A DNA stretch of 64,000 nucleotides from Eucalyptus grandis (taxonomy: Eukaryota; Streptophyta; Magnoliopsida; Myrtales; Myrtaceae): positions 66,474,115 through 66,538,114 of the forward strand of contig NC_052619.1 in NCBI RefSeq assembly GCF_016545825.1, read 5' to 3'. The stretch's first letter is position 1. Every line of letters starts with the position of its first letter. Shown here piece by piece: positions 33,191 to 45,654 of the stretch. The notes beneath the pieces are model-generated. The model was not told the DNA's origin. It ran no database searches and worked only from the letters and a program-made list of their open reading frames with translations. The translations under genes and the position numbers were made by a program.

Positions 33191-35996
33191 TAGGGGTGAG
33201 AGGTTCCCGGTTCCTTACAGGTTCCGCTTGGAACCTAGTACTAACCCTCGGGTACAGGTTCCTCATTTTTTGGAACCTGGAACCTACCCGTCAGAACCAA
33301 GAACTTGGAACCTACCCTGTCACAAGTTCCGGGGTCAGTTCCAGGTTCCAACAGGTTCCAACAGATTCTTCTTCTTTTTTTAACTAAAAATTGGAAATGA
33401 ATGCAGCAATAATAAACGAACTTGTCATTCATCACCCACGCGTTTCTATCAAATGATGTCGTGGGAAAATTGTGCATTCCCTGCTATCCTACTAACTTTA
33501 TGTAGGTAGCACACCTGGGAAAACTTGTTTAAATCAGCAAAAGACTCATAGCTCATGCTTTGATGCAGCTTCTAATAAAGCGTCTTTAAGTTCCCAAAGA
33601 TTTTCGCCAAAGTCAGCAAGCTTGTACTTGTCTTTGCGCCATTATCAACAAGCTTTAGATCATCCCTGGCATAAAAAATTCAGAAAACAAATATTTTAGC
33701 CTCGAAGGAGCAATATGTGAACTTACTTGGCAATGTGATTTCATTCACACTTTATAATTAATGGGATAACAAGTGATATTTTGTAGGTATGTGAGTGCAT
33801 CCAGGGAATGTGCGGTGGGATAAACGTCATGATAGAAAAATAGGCAAGAGAAATCTGGTTCTTACAACATTAGCATCATCAAGCGGTGGAAGCTCTCTCG
33901 GTAAAATTGAGTCTCTTTGTTGCCGGATCTTAAAATTAAGAGAGAAAGGCACTGAATTTATGATCAAAATCCATATACCATTATATACTTCTTTTAGAAA
34001 AAGAGTAAATGACTGGATAAATCTTAGAAAGGGATAGACCTTAAATGGCATTCCCAAAACAAGCTTTGTAGCAAGAGAATGGTAGAAATTTTCCGAGGCC
34101 TGCACTAACAAATTCTTGATGAAGACCACTTCACCAAAACTTACAACATACTTGCATCCTCCCCCACCCAAAGATAGAGAGAGAGAAGAAAAGTACACCC
34201 AATTGAAAATGTTCTCAAATATTTTTGTTTTGTGAAAGTTGAAACAATACCTTCAGGCTGATTCAAGGAGACAAACATGAGAACGGAACCATCATGGTGG
34301 AGGACACCTCGTAATCCACCTCCTCGCCTAACTCCCATGTTAAGTATGGTTGTCGAAAATGGAACTATCTAAAATTTTATGGCCAATGTCATTTTCAAGT
34401 TGATGAGCAACCTCCTTTTGCATTGGCAATTAACCCGATCGTCATTTGGAAGTCAAAATAATTTCTGTGCTTTTCTCAAATGGTGCTTGATGGTAATTAG
34501 AAATAAAGATGGGGTGAATAAGAATCCCAAAATGGTTGACTAATGCAGAATGATACAATAAACTAAATTAAAAACCTACCACCCCCTTCTAGTTCTGAAG
34601 CTCTGCTGCTCTCATACCGAGATTTGCCAGCCTTCTATAGGGATCTATCTCTTCTTCAGGTGGTTTAATAAGAGAGACTCTGATTGTATCACCTAAATCA
34701 TCCTGCATTAAAATGTTCCATGAACTTCAAGGTCTAATTAGGGTATAAGGAGCATTTCAAATATCACTAGCAATGGCCCGTTATGCGCAGTCGACCAAAA
34801 ACAAAATGACTCCAATCATTCAAAAATATAAATGAAAACAGAATTTTGCAAAGCATTTTAAACCACCCAATCACTGAATTGCAGTGTGATACATCTAGAT
34901 CAACGGGGTTCTAATCATGTTCGGGGACGGTTGCACTAAGCCAATAGGTGTAAAGGAGACCTGAAGAAGGGTTCCAATGCCAATTGCAGACTTCATGCGT
35001 GCATCTTCACCTTCTCTAACTTCAGTCGCGGGCTTCAGGGCATGGCGAAGGCAGAGCAGCGGCGTCGCGGGCTGCGGGCAAGGCGCGGAGAAGGCAGCAG
35101 TGGGCGGAGAAGGAGCAACGTCGGTGCGGGCTGCAGGCGAGGCGAGGCGCGGCGGGGATGCTACATAGTGGCATCGAGCAGAGGGCAAAGAGAGAACATT
35201 AGGCAGAGTGTCGTGAGACAGTGAGACTAAGTGTTGTGAGAGTAATTTGGGGCATAGCGAAGGCAGATCAGCGACGATCGCGGCTCAACCCATGGCCAAG
35301 GGGGAAAGAGCTCGGTTCGAGCAGAGGTGGTGACGGTTCGGAGCAACGACGGCCCGGACGGCCAAGCGAGCGGTGGCAAGAGGTGGTGACGGTGGCTTGG
35401 GGACAGCGGCGGTGCCTCACGGTGGCGTGGACGGCGAGACAGCTCGTCAGGCTCAACGGCGAGACGGCTCGTCGAATGAGTAGTGGGTGGTGGGGGTTCG
35501 ATGGCCAAGAGATGGTGGTGAGTAGGGCGTGGGGCAACGGTGTGGTGGTGGGTGAAGCAGCAGCCGGGGGAGGAAGGAAGGAAGGAAGGAAGAAGAAGAA
35601 GAAGAAGAAGGAGGAGGAGGAGGAGGAGGAGGAGGAGGGGTTTCGGTCGAGAGAGGGGGAAAGAGGAGAGAGAGAGAGAGGAAAAGAAAAAGTTGGGGGC
35701 GGGGAAGTGACGTGAGGAGGAAAAAGGGGAGAAAAGAGAGAGAGAAAAAAAGAAAGGGAAAGGGGGAAGATTGAACAGAAGGGGGGAAATGACGTGGAGG
35801 GGATTAGGGGTTTTTTTTTTTTAAACTTAGCCGGTTTTGATTCCTATAGGAACCGGAACTGGAACCGGGAACCGCCAGTTCCTAGAAAAAGAGAACCGGG
35901 AACCAGAACCAGCCCCCTTAGAACCGGGAACCAAACCGGAACCTCCGGTTCGATTCTCCCGTTCTTGGTTCTACTCGGGAACCACGCTCACCCCTA
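33191..35996. mobile_element. hAT-like element carrying captured gene fragments (Pack-hAT)
   Basis: 2,806 bp with terminal inverted repeats TAGGGGTGAG and 8-bp flanking repeats GGGATAGC (33183-33190) and GAGATAGC (35997-36004), matching at 7 of 8. Copy B has the empty site (GGTATAGCCTGCTGC near 56000). Both ends carry dense subterminal GGTTCC/GGAACC arrays (33200-33370 and 35830-35990), the kind of transposase-binding clusters hAT elements have. No transposase is present. The interior holds HDS gene fragments (33865-35026), a GC-rich block (35030-35560) and a GGAA/GAA/GAG simple-repeat tract at 35570-35640. Confidence 0.8.
33865..35026 (-). pseudogene. HDS: Captured fragment of HDS (4-hydroxy-3-methylbut-2-enyl diphosphate synthase)
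   Basis: HDS (IspG/GcpE) is the plastid iron-sulfur enzyme of the MEP isoprenoid pathway. Five exon-like pieces lie in gene order on the minus strand with intron sequence between: 34961-35026 (GEDARMKSAIGIGTLLQ), about 34594-34702 (LGDTIRVSLIKPPEEEIDPY and RRLANLGMRAAELQ), 34251-34338 (GEEVDY, then RGVLHHDGSVLMFVSL), 34040-34099 (SLATKLVLGMPFK) and about 33866-33927 (DSILPRELPPLDD). GT donors follow LLQ, QPEG and MPFK, and AG acceptors precede pieces 2 and 4. One base is missing between VDY and RGVL, and a stop follows AELQN. Only the middle of the enzyme is represented; the N-terminus and the [4Fe-4S] C-terminal domain are absent, so it cannot be functional. Copied introns show it was captured as genomic DNA. 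The match is recognised from memory. Confidence 0.8.
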
Positions 35997-36622
35997 GAGA
36001 TAGCCTGCTGCTCCTCTCATGCTCTCTCTGCTTCATCCCATTTCTAGTGTCAATTCCATCTTACCATAATTCTTCTCAAGATAAAGGTACTTTGTTCCTC
36101 AAGATAAAGGTACTTGAGGAACAAAATTGCGAAGTCGCAAGAGAAGGAAAGAACTGGTGTCCAATTGATCATTCCCCATCACAATCACAACCTTTTCTCC
36201 AAATTGGGTTAAAAGTCGAGTTAGTAGTCACACCACAATCGGTCGATGATACGTTGAGAAAGATCAAGTGCGTTGATTTAAAGTCAAAATGAATCTTTAA
36301 GCTTATATGTTGGACATCCATGAAGTTGTCATTTGCAGTGTGATAGGAGTTTGCATGGGGTAATCTATCATGAGGCACAAGTGCTCAGAGAAGCATTTTA
36401 CTGAGACAAAAGCACACCCTTCATATACTTAATAGCAAACGCTTCCAGTGGAAACGTTTTACATAGAGTATAGGAACATAATTGTTCCATGCATCATACT
36501 GCATAGGCAAAGTTCAGAGAGGAGGGCCGGGCACACACTAAGCAAGCCCTCTTTATTCATTATACTAGGACATACAGAACACTCACAGAGCACTCACAGA
36601 GCCCGCTCTCATCATTACTTGA

Positions 36623-39600
36623 CTAATGTGCCCCATGGCAACACTCGAACTTGACAATGTTGTTCATCATGCGCGGGCAGACCGGGCACTTCACATCCTC
36701 CGGTATGTAACCAACCATGTTCGGGATATAGAAGTGGTGGCACCTTGGGAGGATGTAGACCCGATCGAACTGCTCCCTGAAGATCATATCGAATGTCTTC
36801 CCATTCACGTTCACATGCTTCTTCCATGTCTCGTACTGCATCAGGACCCTCGTGATGTGCACGTGGGATTCATTGATCACGACCCGTGACCCCTTTGTGA
36901 GGACCGCAAACCCGCCGTCCTTCTTGAAGTTTGTGTAGAGCCTGAGGATGTCCTGCATAAGGGGTTCGTGCAAGTCCGCTCTGGTTTGTAGCTTGGAGAG
37001 CATGCAGCTCTCGAGGCGGGTCCAAAAGAGCTGTGATTTGGTGACGTTGAAGGCAACGATGGAAAAGCCATCATCGATCATCTTCTTTAGCGACTCCTCA
37101 ATCTCCTGGATGACCTTGGGTTCTTCCGCTCCATACAGGAAGATATACTTCTCAGCCTTGATCTGATAAGAGAGATGGCAAAATCAATGTTTTTATCAGT
37201 GAAAAATAACTTATGCTCATTTTTCACATGTCCATATATTGTTAATTAAACTAAACACTCATCTTACATTTTCAAAATTTCCATACAAAAGCTCCAGTAA
37301 AGCCTATGTCTACTCGGTATAAAATGAATCTTAACCGTTTATCAGTAAACAATGGACAACGATATAATGTAAAATAGTCTTTTATAGTTCTCGTCTTATC
37401 CCATGTATGTCTGAAAGATTCTAAGTTTGAATAAAATTCTTGTATTACTGCGTCAATTTAACTAAATTCATCCTCTAATAAGCAAACTCAAAGATCACAG
37501 TTTCCTTTCACACCCATATGCGCGCACTCTAGTTGTATAAAAAAACAAAAGGCTAAAAGAAAAGTGAAGGAAAAGAAGAAGAATGACAAAAACTTACAGC
37601 TTCCTGTATCTTCGGGAAAATGAAGTCAGTCGCCAAAAGCTCAAACCAGCTAATGCCAGGCCTCTTCCAGATGTCTGTTGCTACAGCACCGGTGAAGGGA
37701 AAGCATCCCAACCCCAAACCCTAATCATGCTCAAAGCATTTTGGTTTGAGACTCTTCCTAGTGGATCCAATACCGTCACCATGGTGTCTTGCCTAAAATG
37801 CCACTTCTCCTTAATGATTCTGATGGCCACCCTGTTCGTAAGTTTAGGGGAGTGCACCGAGTACCACGGCATTTGCAACTGGAGGTTCTGGAACTGTTTG
37901 ATCACCTCCTCGCCATCTTGTTCGATGATAGGGACCCACACAATCTCGTAGCGCTCCTCATGGAACTTGCGCTCGTTGTAGATCTTTGCAAGGATCGAGA
38001 GGTCGTGAGAGGTCAATTTGAGGTCCGAAATCAACAACAACACATTCTTCCTCCGGAGCGACTCAACCTTATCCTATATAACAAACAAGGAGAATTATAA
38101 ATATTGGTCATCACGTGCTTTTTATCGATTGCACGACCGGTGAAAACAATTTATGACAACAGCAAGTTGGAGATATGAACCTTGGTCTTCTTTGAGCCAA
38201 GGAAGAGAGGCTGAGGATCATCCTTGATGTAAAACAAGGCCTTGATCAGCTCCACGTTATCGGTAGGGGCATTGAAGAGTCGCTGCAGCCTCTGATACTC
38301 CTTAATTTCCTCTGCATTATGAAAAAAACAAAAAATTATTAGACTATTAGTCCAATATTTCTACCAAAAAAAAAAAAAAAAAACAGACATTTAGTCCAAT
38401 ATATTTAGGGCTTAATTAAGTAGAAAAGGAGAAAAAAATTTACCCTTTTTTTGTAAAAAATCTTCGTAATGTCTCTTGATAGAGTGGTGGATCATGTTCA
38501 CTTTCCGAGCGAAGGTAGGCAGATCTTTTCCCTTGTTGCTAAAAAAACAACAAATATAAAATCCTCTTAGTGGCATGAGTCAGTCTGATTAATGTAAAGC
38601 AATTAGAAGTTAAATTCTTCTTCTCCAAGAGTTCTTCACTCTTGTGAAAAATGAAAATTTGCAAACTCATTAGGTACGGGCACAGTGCTTTACCATGTAG
38701 TCTAGTAATCGTAATTAGAGTATCTTAAAACAATTTAGACCATTAAACTTTATTTTTTATAACAAAAAAAGCAAACTCTTTCGAAAGCAAAAACAAAAAC
38801 AATATCATGCTTGATTAGTTAAACATACTCATCGACCGTGCTAATGAGGCTGGTGAATTGAATAGAGCAAGCAAGGATGCTGATGATGATCTGATAAACG
38901 CTGCTTGCAACATCAATCATTGTAGACAGCTCGGGAACATCTTTAGAGTCATGCTCAAAATCCACAAGGCATTGGGTCATATTCAGGGTGGTCTTGATCA
39001 TTTCATTGAGAACACCAAAAACTTGGATCTTTTGCGGGTCTGTGGGCTTGGTGATTGCAGGCAACCCCTTCAGTATGGCCATAGATTCTGCGAGCTTGTC
39101 CAATGGTTCAACTCGAGCAAGTCGCCAAAAGTCACCATAGAACACAGCAAGTGATGAGAGGGTAATCAAAGCCTTATTAACCCATGAGTAGCTTGATAGC
39201 TCGTGAAAGAGTGAGACCAGTGTTTGGCGCACATTTTTGGTGTCTAATGCCTTGCATGTGAGCTGAAGACAGGGCAACAAGTTGATGCAAGAGATTAGTT
39301 ACTTGCAACCTCTAAACAGCAGGCTAGAATGCAAGCATTTCACGATATTAAAATTTCCTAACTTTAGTTTAGTCGCATGCACATGGAAAAAAGTTAGAAA
39401 ACGAGCCAAAACAAATATACTTGAAGAAAAATCTAACTCCTGGGAGGGAGATTATGAAATACCTGACAACCCACTTCGTTGATGGCATCTAAAGGTGGAT
39501 TGAAGCCCTCTTTTAGAGGCTTGAAACTAGGTTTTCCAGATCCTTTAGTGCCCTGCAACGAAGATAACTTTATTATGAGAAAGGGAAAGAGAGAGGAGAG

Positions 39601-40885
39601 GGACGATGAGAGATGCGATAGTTTTCACTATCAATCTAAGTGAGATGCAAGACTTCGAGAACAATTTTGAGTAAGCATGGACAAAAGCTATTAAGGTCCT
39701 GTTTAATTTTAAGAAAACTTTCAAACTTTTCATTTTCATTTGCAAAGGCACTAGTCATATGCATAACCCCCCTCGATATCCACTGATTGGCATACCTGGT
39801 CAATTTTCTAAACTAAGACCCCCATGTCAAGATGATGAAAATAGTTTATATGATAAAGGTTAGGCATATTTCGAATCGTATACAAATAAATGGAAAAAAA
39901 AAAAACACTTGACAGCTAAAAAGCTTTAGCTGGCCAAGAGAATTGGGACAGGGAAAACAAAAGAGCCCTTTATCCAAAAAGCGTCATTACTTGGATTAGT
40001 GCTTGTTTAAAGTACATGGTTAATGTAACCAGAAAAGCAAGCAGGGTCCGTGTGGCCCATTTAATGCAATATCGAGCTTAAGTACGAGGTTGTATAACCA
40101 CTTGGATTAGTGCTTGTCACAGTACGTGGATAATCCATATCCTTTTAGATGAATTGTTTCGCCTTTCTTGTTCCTCCTTTAGCCATGTGAATAGCAAAGC
40201 AACAAGAAAAGCAAGCGGGTGTCCCCGCAGCCCACTCAATATATTATCATCTCCATGTACGAATCTGGATCAGATTTTTACACTCCCAAATCTGATTTGA
40301 CTTGTTTTTTGTTACTTATTTGAATTATGTATATTTTCCTCTCCTCATTTCCTTTGAGATTTAAGAAATGAATAGGTCAATGGATAATCAAATCATCAAC
40401 ATTTTATAAGTCTCAACATTAAAATGGCTTCATCCATCTCAAAAAGTGGAGGAGGTTTGTTTATAAAATAATTAAGTGGTAAAAATGTCTGCGAGCAATC
40501 TTATTTAACCTTAATTGGAGGATTATAACTACCACCCTCTCATTGACCATTACATCAATGGAAGAGAAGGTTACAAGGGGAAAGCGTTTTAACACTGACG
40601 TTATAAGTATAACATTTAACAAATTTATAACATTATGTTGGTGATTACCGTAGGGTTGACGATGGAGTCGACGATAGCGGTTGTTCCGTGAAGGATGTTG
40701 TCAACCAGATGGAAGAGGGACTGAACGTCCACGTCTCCTTCCTCAGGAGCGTGAGTGTTCACCATCTCCTTCATGAACTTCTCGTCGTCGAAAGAAGCAA
40801 GCAGGTTGGTCCACATGCTTTGGTCAACCTGATGAGGTTTGCCTTTGTGATCCATCCCAAGGAGATGGGCAAGGATTGTGGACAT
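36623..40885 (-). CDS. Sieve element occlusion (SEO) protein, copy A, with exon 6 frameshift
   Basis: SEO proteins are phloem P-proteins that assemble into filaments plugging sieve elements after wounding. Seven exons on the minus strand, all with GT-AG introns: 40649-40885, 39463-39552, 38829-39262, 38444-38538, 38181-38311, 37598-38073, 36623-37162. The intended product is 667 residues: SEO N-terminal domain (1 to about 285; start MSTILAHLLGMD), a thioredoxin-like segment (about 330-488; NVLLLISDLKL), and the SEO C-terminal domain (489-667) with the Cys motif CPVCPRMM and FECCH near the end. Exon 6 is 476 bp against 477 in copy B: one A is missing on the plus strand at 37695-37696, so reading passes from WGWDAFP into SPVL and TAG at about residue 459. 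Either this is a pseudogene or there is a one-base assembly error in a short homopolymer. Everything after the lesion is otherwise open. Confidence 0.9.
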
Positions 40886-41006
40886 TTTGAATCTCAGAGA
40901 GAGAGAGAGAGAGACTAGGGTTTGAGTGACTGTTTAGAGAGAGCAAAGTAGGGAAGGAAGAGGATGCAGGTGGTGTGGTGTCGGAAGAACTTAACGTGCA
41001 TGCTCT

Positions 41007-41014
41007 ATTTATAG
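41007..41014 (-). promoter_or_regulatory. TATA box of SEO copy A
   Basis: TATAAATA on the minus strand, 122 bases upstream of the ATG, within CGGCTATAAATAGAGCATGC. The same block is conserved at 61473-61480 upstream of copy B. A CT-rich leader (the AGAGAGAG tract at about 40900-40914) lies between it and the ATG. Confidence 0.7.
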
Positions 41015-41243
41015 CCGTGAATGTGAGAACGGATCGTATTATACGCGGACGTTTTGATAAATGAAAAAGGGTGAGAAAGGAATATCAACGTCTTCAATGC
41101 TTTGTCTAGAAAGGAGAAGTCTGTCCCCACAACCTTATCACCAATGCGAATTTATATTAAAATGGTCGTTCACTTTTTTTGAAGTGCCTATTACAAATAA
41201 ATCAAGATTACTTGAGAATAAAAAAAAAAAAAATTAAGAATCC

Positions 41244-41390
41244 AAATTTGGATCCCCGATCCCACTTGGTCTACCACCATGGCGGTCACAAATGATATGT
41301 AAAAGGACTTAGGTCTCAGAATCGAAATTTGGATCCCCGATCCCACTTGGTCTACCACCATGGCGGTCACAAATGATATGTAAAAGGAAT
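41244..41390. repeat. 81-bp tandem duplication upstream of SEO copy A
   Basis: AAATTTGGATCCCCGATCCC starts at 41244 and 41325, and each unit contains CCATGGCGGTCACAAATG. Copy B has one diverged unit near 61684-61755, so the duplication is specific to A's distal promoter region. Confidence 0.85.
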
Positions 41391-41430
41391 ACGAATTTCA
41401 GATCATTAATGTGTATAAAGAAATGTCAAA

Positions 41431-44400
41431 TTTTTTTTTTTATATTTTAGATTTTCGCCAATAATTAGTCCTCCCCTTTTTAACTATCCCCACATGTTCA
41501 GCAGAGACGGTTTGGGAAATCTCACCGATCACAGGGGCACATGCTCTATTGGGAAGGGAAAGAAGTGGGTTAGGTTTTCCAAACCCCAGAAATTTTTTTT
41601 AAAAAAAAAGGAGAAAAATTGTTATTGATAGAAAGAAATTAAACAGAAAAAAGACAAGGAGGACGGTGATTCACGTGTTGAAATGGGTGTAGGGCCGCAA
41701 TGCTCGGACAAGGTGCTTTCGACTTCACTCATTTTTCTCGTCCGTTCTCAATTAAATTGCTGTCTCTCTCACTCACGCGCGCGCACACACCCAATAACTT
41801 TTTTTTTTTATGGTCGGTACACCCAATAATTTGAGAAGGCAATCTTTTTTACTCTTTCATCAAATAATAAAATCTCTGTTCATATTCGAGACTAGCCCCA
41901 GTATGAATTTTATAGACTAAGAGTCCAAGCGTGATTCACGACATGAATAGCGACAACTAAAAATTGTGAGAAAAGACGACCACCAAGGATATACCTTTAC
42001 CTCGTCAAAAAAAAAAAAAAAAAGAGGATATACCTTTACCTTCTTTTGAGGATTATAGAGGAATCGAGAACGACGGAAAATGCTAGACGGAATCTTCAAC
42101 AAGGAAAACAACTGACAGGTCCATTATTCAAAGAACGAACAAGACAGTCAGGGGACCCAGACGATGGCAAAGCTTCAACTCTTTGAAAGAAATATTCTCC
42201 TTATTTGAAAGCAATATAAAAGGAAATTTCCTTGGGAGGACTCTTTAGGGAATTTATTAATCAAATAATTAAAAATAGTTACAATTTTCAATACACCGAT
42301 TGTCTCATGTTATATATAAAAAGCTACTTTAAAAAGTTAATTATTTCTCGTTTAGTATTTTTAACAAGTGTTCAGTCACTCAAAATCATATTCGTGAGAT
42401 CCATAGTATTGTGTGTTGATGTGTTATTTGCTAATTTGGGATTGAAGTAGAAGTTTAGCATTGATAAGTTGGTCGAACTAGTTGAAGTAAAAGTAATTCT
42501 TTCACATAAAGAAAGAAAAATCCTAGAGAAACGGGAAAAAAGGGGGGTAGAAAAAAATTCTTACAAAATCCAAAACATAAAAGCCAATATTATTTATGCA
42601 TTTTGTTTGAAAATCTCTCATAAATCATGAGCGCTTATTAATTAATTAAGAAAATTTCATGATTTTCAAAGAACTAACAAATGCTATTGGAGTGATAGTT
42701 AATGTGACTTTTCACATATCGTCCTTAGAAAAATAATCTTAAAATTGATATTTTATGAAATTGCCAATGTCGATAATTGGATGGTCACTTTTTTTTAGGA
42801 GACAAATTAAACAACTATAAAAGCAAACATGTGATTTTGACTTACCGACCTTTCTAATGTTATATGCAATTACAACTTAGAAAAGCAAGTTATCCATATC
42901 AGCGGATCTTTAAAAAATTAATTGCGCATGCGAATTTGCAACGTCATCGGATTTAGTTATTTAATAACTGTGTCGAGGATTTTTCTGGAAAAAGGGAAAA
43001 ACCTTTTAACGAAAGAATAAAAAAGAACAATCATTGAAAGAGACGGTGTGTCGGGGAGATATAATTGTTGTGTGAACTCAAGACCGACCGCCATCGCATT
43101 TCTTGCAAGAGACGGCAATGTCCTCGTCGAGTCGCTTCCCACTATCTATTCCCTTTCTTATCTCTTTAGATTTTTCCATTTCCACATAAAATCACATTTT
43201 TGCAGGAGCAATACATAAAAAGGTGTTATAGCACCCCGAAAAGGCCTAATGTCTACCGTTCATAAGAACGAACGGGACGTTACCATGACGAAGGCTACAT
43301 TTTAAATCTTTCAGAGCAATATTTTCTTATTCAAAGATAATATAAAAAAATGTTATAAAGGAGTACTCTCAATAATATTATCAATCAATAATATATAAAA
43401 TTTGTACGGTTCTCAATATGTTGATTGTCTTGTGCTGTACATAACAGCTACTTTGAGAAATCATTTGTTTCTCATTTAATATGTTTAACAAGTGCCTAGT
43501 CTTCCAAAAAGACCATCAATAAAGTCATGACCCATAACAAATCGGTGCCAAATTGTTCGCAACTTGTTGTATGCTAATTGGAAGTGAAGTAGAAGTTCAG
43601 CTTTGTTAGAGTTATCCTGTATTGATTGTGGAATGAGTTGATAGTTGGTTTGTAAATGTGAGGAAAAATCTCATTCCTTAAGCTAATTTTCGAAGTGAGA
43701 GAAACTCAAAATCACTTAACAATGGTATTAGAGAAAATTGTTTGGAGAAAGATAATATGTTTGGAGAAAATAGTTCTCTAAGCTCGAGACAGATCCCCAT
43801 TGTTTTGTCAACCAAAAAACAATGTGAATCACGAATAGAATCAAAATGAGCTTTTCTTACAAGATATGATAATATCTTCGTTCAGTCATTTTCCACTATT
43901 ATGGCATGCACTAAAATTAGAAAAAAAGAAGGAAATGAACGAATATGAGTGAGATGATGTTCCCCATATCCCCCTTCTTATCTACTTGAGGTTTTGCTAT
44001 TATTTACATAAAATGACCTTTTGCATAAACCACAAAAGCCCTAAATCATGTTTACTATAACACTAATAAGCTGATTTTTTTTTGTCATGTCACGAGAAAT
44101 CTTAAACTATGTCTATGGCAACACCAACAGTCAATTTTTTTTTGGTGTCACAAAAACCACATATTTGTACTAGTGAGATAAAAAATTAAAAATTGTGTCA
44201 AAGAGGGTAAAGTTTAGGATTTCTTGTGGTAGATAGAGAGTATTTTTGTTAAATTGATACAAGTTAGAGGGTATTGTGGACACACACACAAAAAAAAAAA
44301 GTTTAAGACATTGGTGTCATAATGGACATAATTTACGATTTTTGAATGTGTATTCCTTATATACACACACCCCTTTTTCTTTCTTTGTGGACTTTAAAAA

Positions 44401-45654
44401 GAAAGAAAAAAAACCATTGAGAACCTAAAAGAAAAGTTTCTAGATAAATATACAAATATTAAAAAATGGAAAAATAATGTAATCTATGCTGACTTTAAAA
44501 AATATTTAAATGCAAAATTTCTAAAGTAAAACTCACTTCATATAGATTTTTTCTTGTGTCGTTGAATTTAAGAATGCAAGCTTTCTACCCTTCATCTGGG
44601 GAGTGAAAATTGTAAAATACTTATTTGGGTATCTAGACAAATCTCAATTATTGATATTTAACTCATTTTCATAAATCAATGGTTGAAATTTGTGAATACA
44701 TCAAATAAAATATCATATGGAGTAGATAATTCAGATTTTAACATGACATCATTGTATGTATCTATGAATATCACCAAAGGATGTTAATCCTACTAGCAAA
44801 TGGTTTGATTGATCTATAATATGTTAACAACCACGTCATACAACCAATCGATCATCATTTCAGATGCGTTATTTATGAATTTTATTTTAAATAACTTTGC
44901 ATGCACGTATTTACTTTTGATTGGTCATCCCGTATTATACGCACGTGATGTGAACAAAGGTAGAAAAATGGAGGCGAACCATCGTTGCCTCTAATGTGAA
45001 GACCACAGATATAAAGCACCTCTTGGTATCTTATCATTCTAACATGACAGGTCTGCAGACAACGGTAGTGGGAACAAGAGAATGAAGAAACCACGACTCG
45101 GTAAATTAGCGATTTTTGGCAGATGGAAATAATTGAAAGATCACTCTAGAAGAAGAGTTCGTACCAGCTGATTCAAAAGCGGAAATTGATGTGTGACACA
45201 AATGTGCGTTCTCCAATGCCACTCGTACAAAATCCAAGGGACAGGTGTAAGATCTACTAATAAAACACATGACCCAGACTCTCTTTATCCCCGGGCTGTC
45301 ATTGTTTTTATAATTGGAATGGAATGGAATGAACACACGGAAGGAGAGAAGGTGAACTTGCTCCAGGAAACTTGCTTTGTGGAATCCCACTTTGATTCGT
45401 TAAGGGGACTTTTGGAAATTCATTGGTAACTATGAAATGAATTTATAATTTCAAAATAATAAGGACATTCACAAGTCATTTTCTCCATTTTCGATATTTT
45501 CTAAACTTGAATTTAAATATCTTCAATTTTGTAATGATACAGTTCATTTTCTTTGTAGATCGATTGCTCAAACATTATTTCTTTCATCAATTGTTTAAGA
45601 GTGTTTTCCATTATATTTCATTAGTGTATGATTTTTATCACAAGTTTTTTGTAT
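41431..45654. other. AT-rich spacer between the two duplication copies
   Basis: No gene recognised on either strand; ORFs are short and unconserved. It contains an old repeat pair (see 42190-43600), an A/T-rich tract around 44000-44700 with GATAAAATT-like low complexity, and a small CACACA run at 44280. Its sequence is not shared with either duplication copy as far as I can see. Confidence 0.5.
42190..43600. repeat. Old dispersed repeat pair within the spacer
   Basis: 42210-42480 and 43320-43600 share order and wording: AATATAAAA..., ATTGTCTCATG or ATTGTCTTGTG, AGCTACTTT..., TTTCTC(G/A)TTTA, and TTAACAAGTG followed by (T/C)(C/T)AGTC. They are clearly diverged direct repeats of about 270-280 bp. 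Nature unknown; they could be two fragments of one transposable element family. Confidence 0.5.

Noticed and set aside
34895..35715. ORFs up to 164 codons in the GC-rich interior of the hAT element
   Set aside because: Low-complexity GC-rich and purine-repeat sequence open in several frames; no domain. Only the HDS-like pieces have a recognisable origin.
36626..36889. Plus-strand ORFs over the SEO exons (also 56570-56935, 57524-57787, 61019-61396)
   Set aside because: Antisense shadows of conserved SEO exons.
45106..45429. Overlapping 94- and 78-codon ORFs in the spacer
   Set aside because: Open on both strands, no recognisable domain, no copy elsewhere in the window to test conservation.
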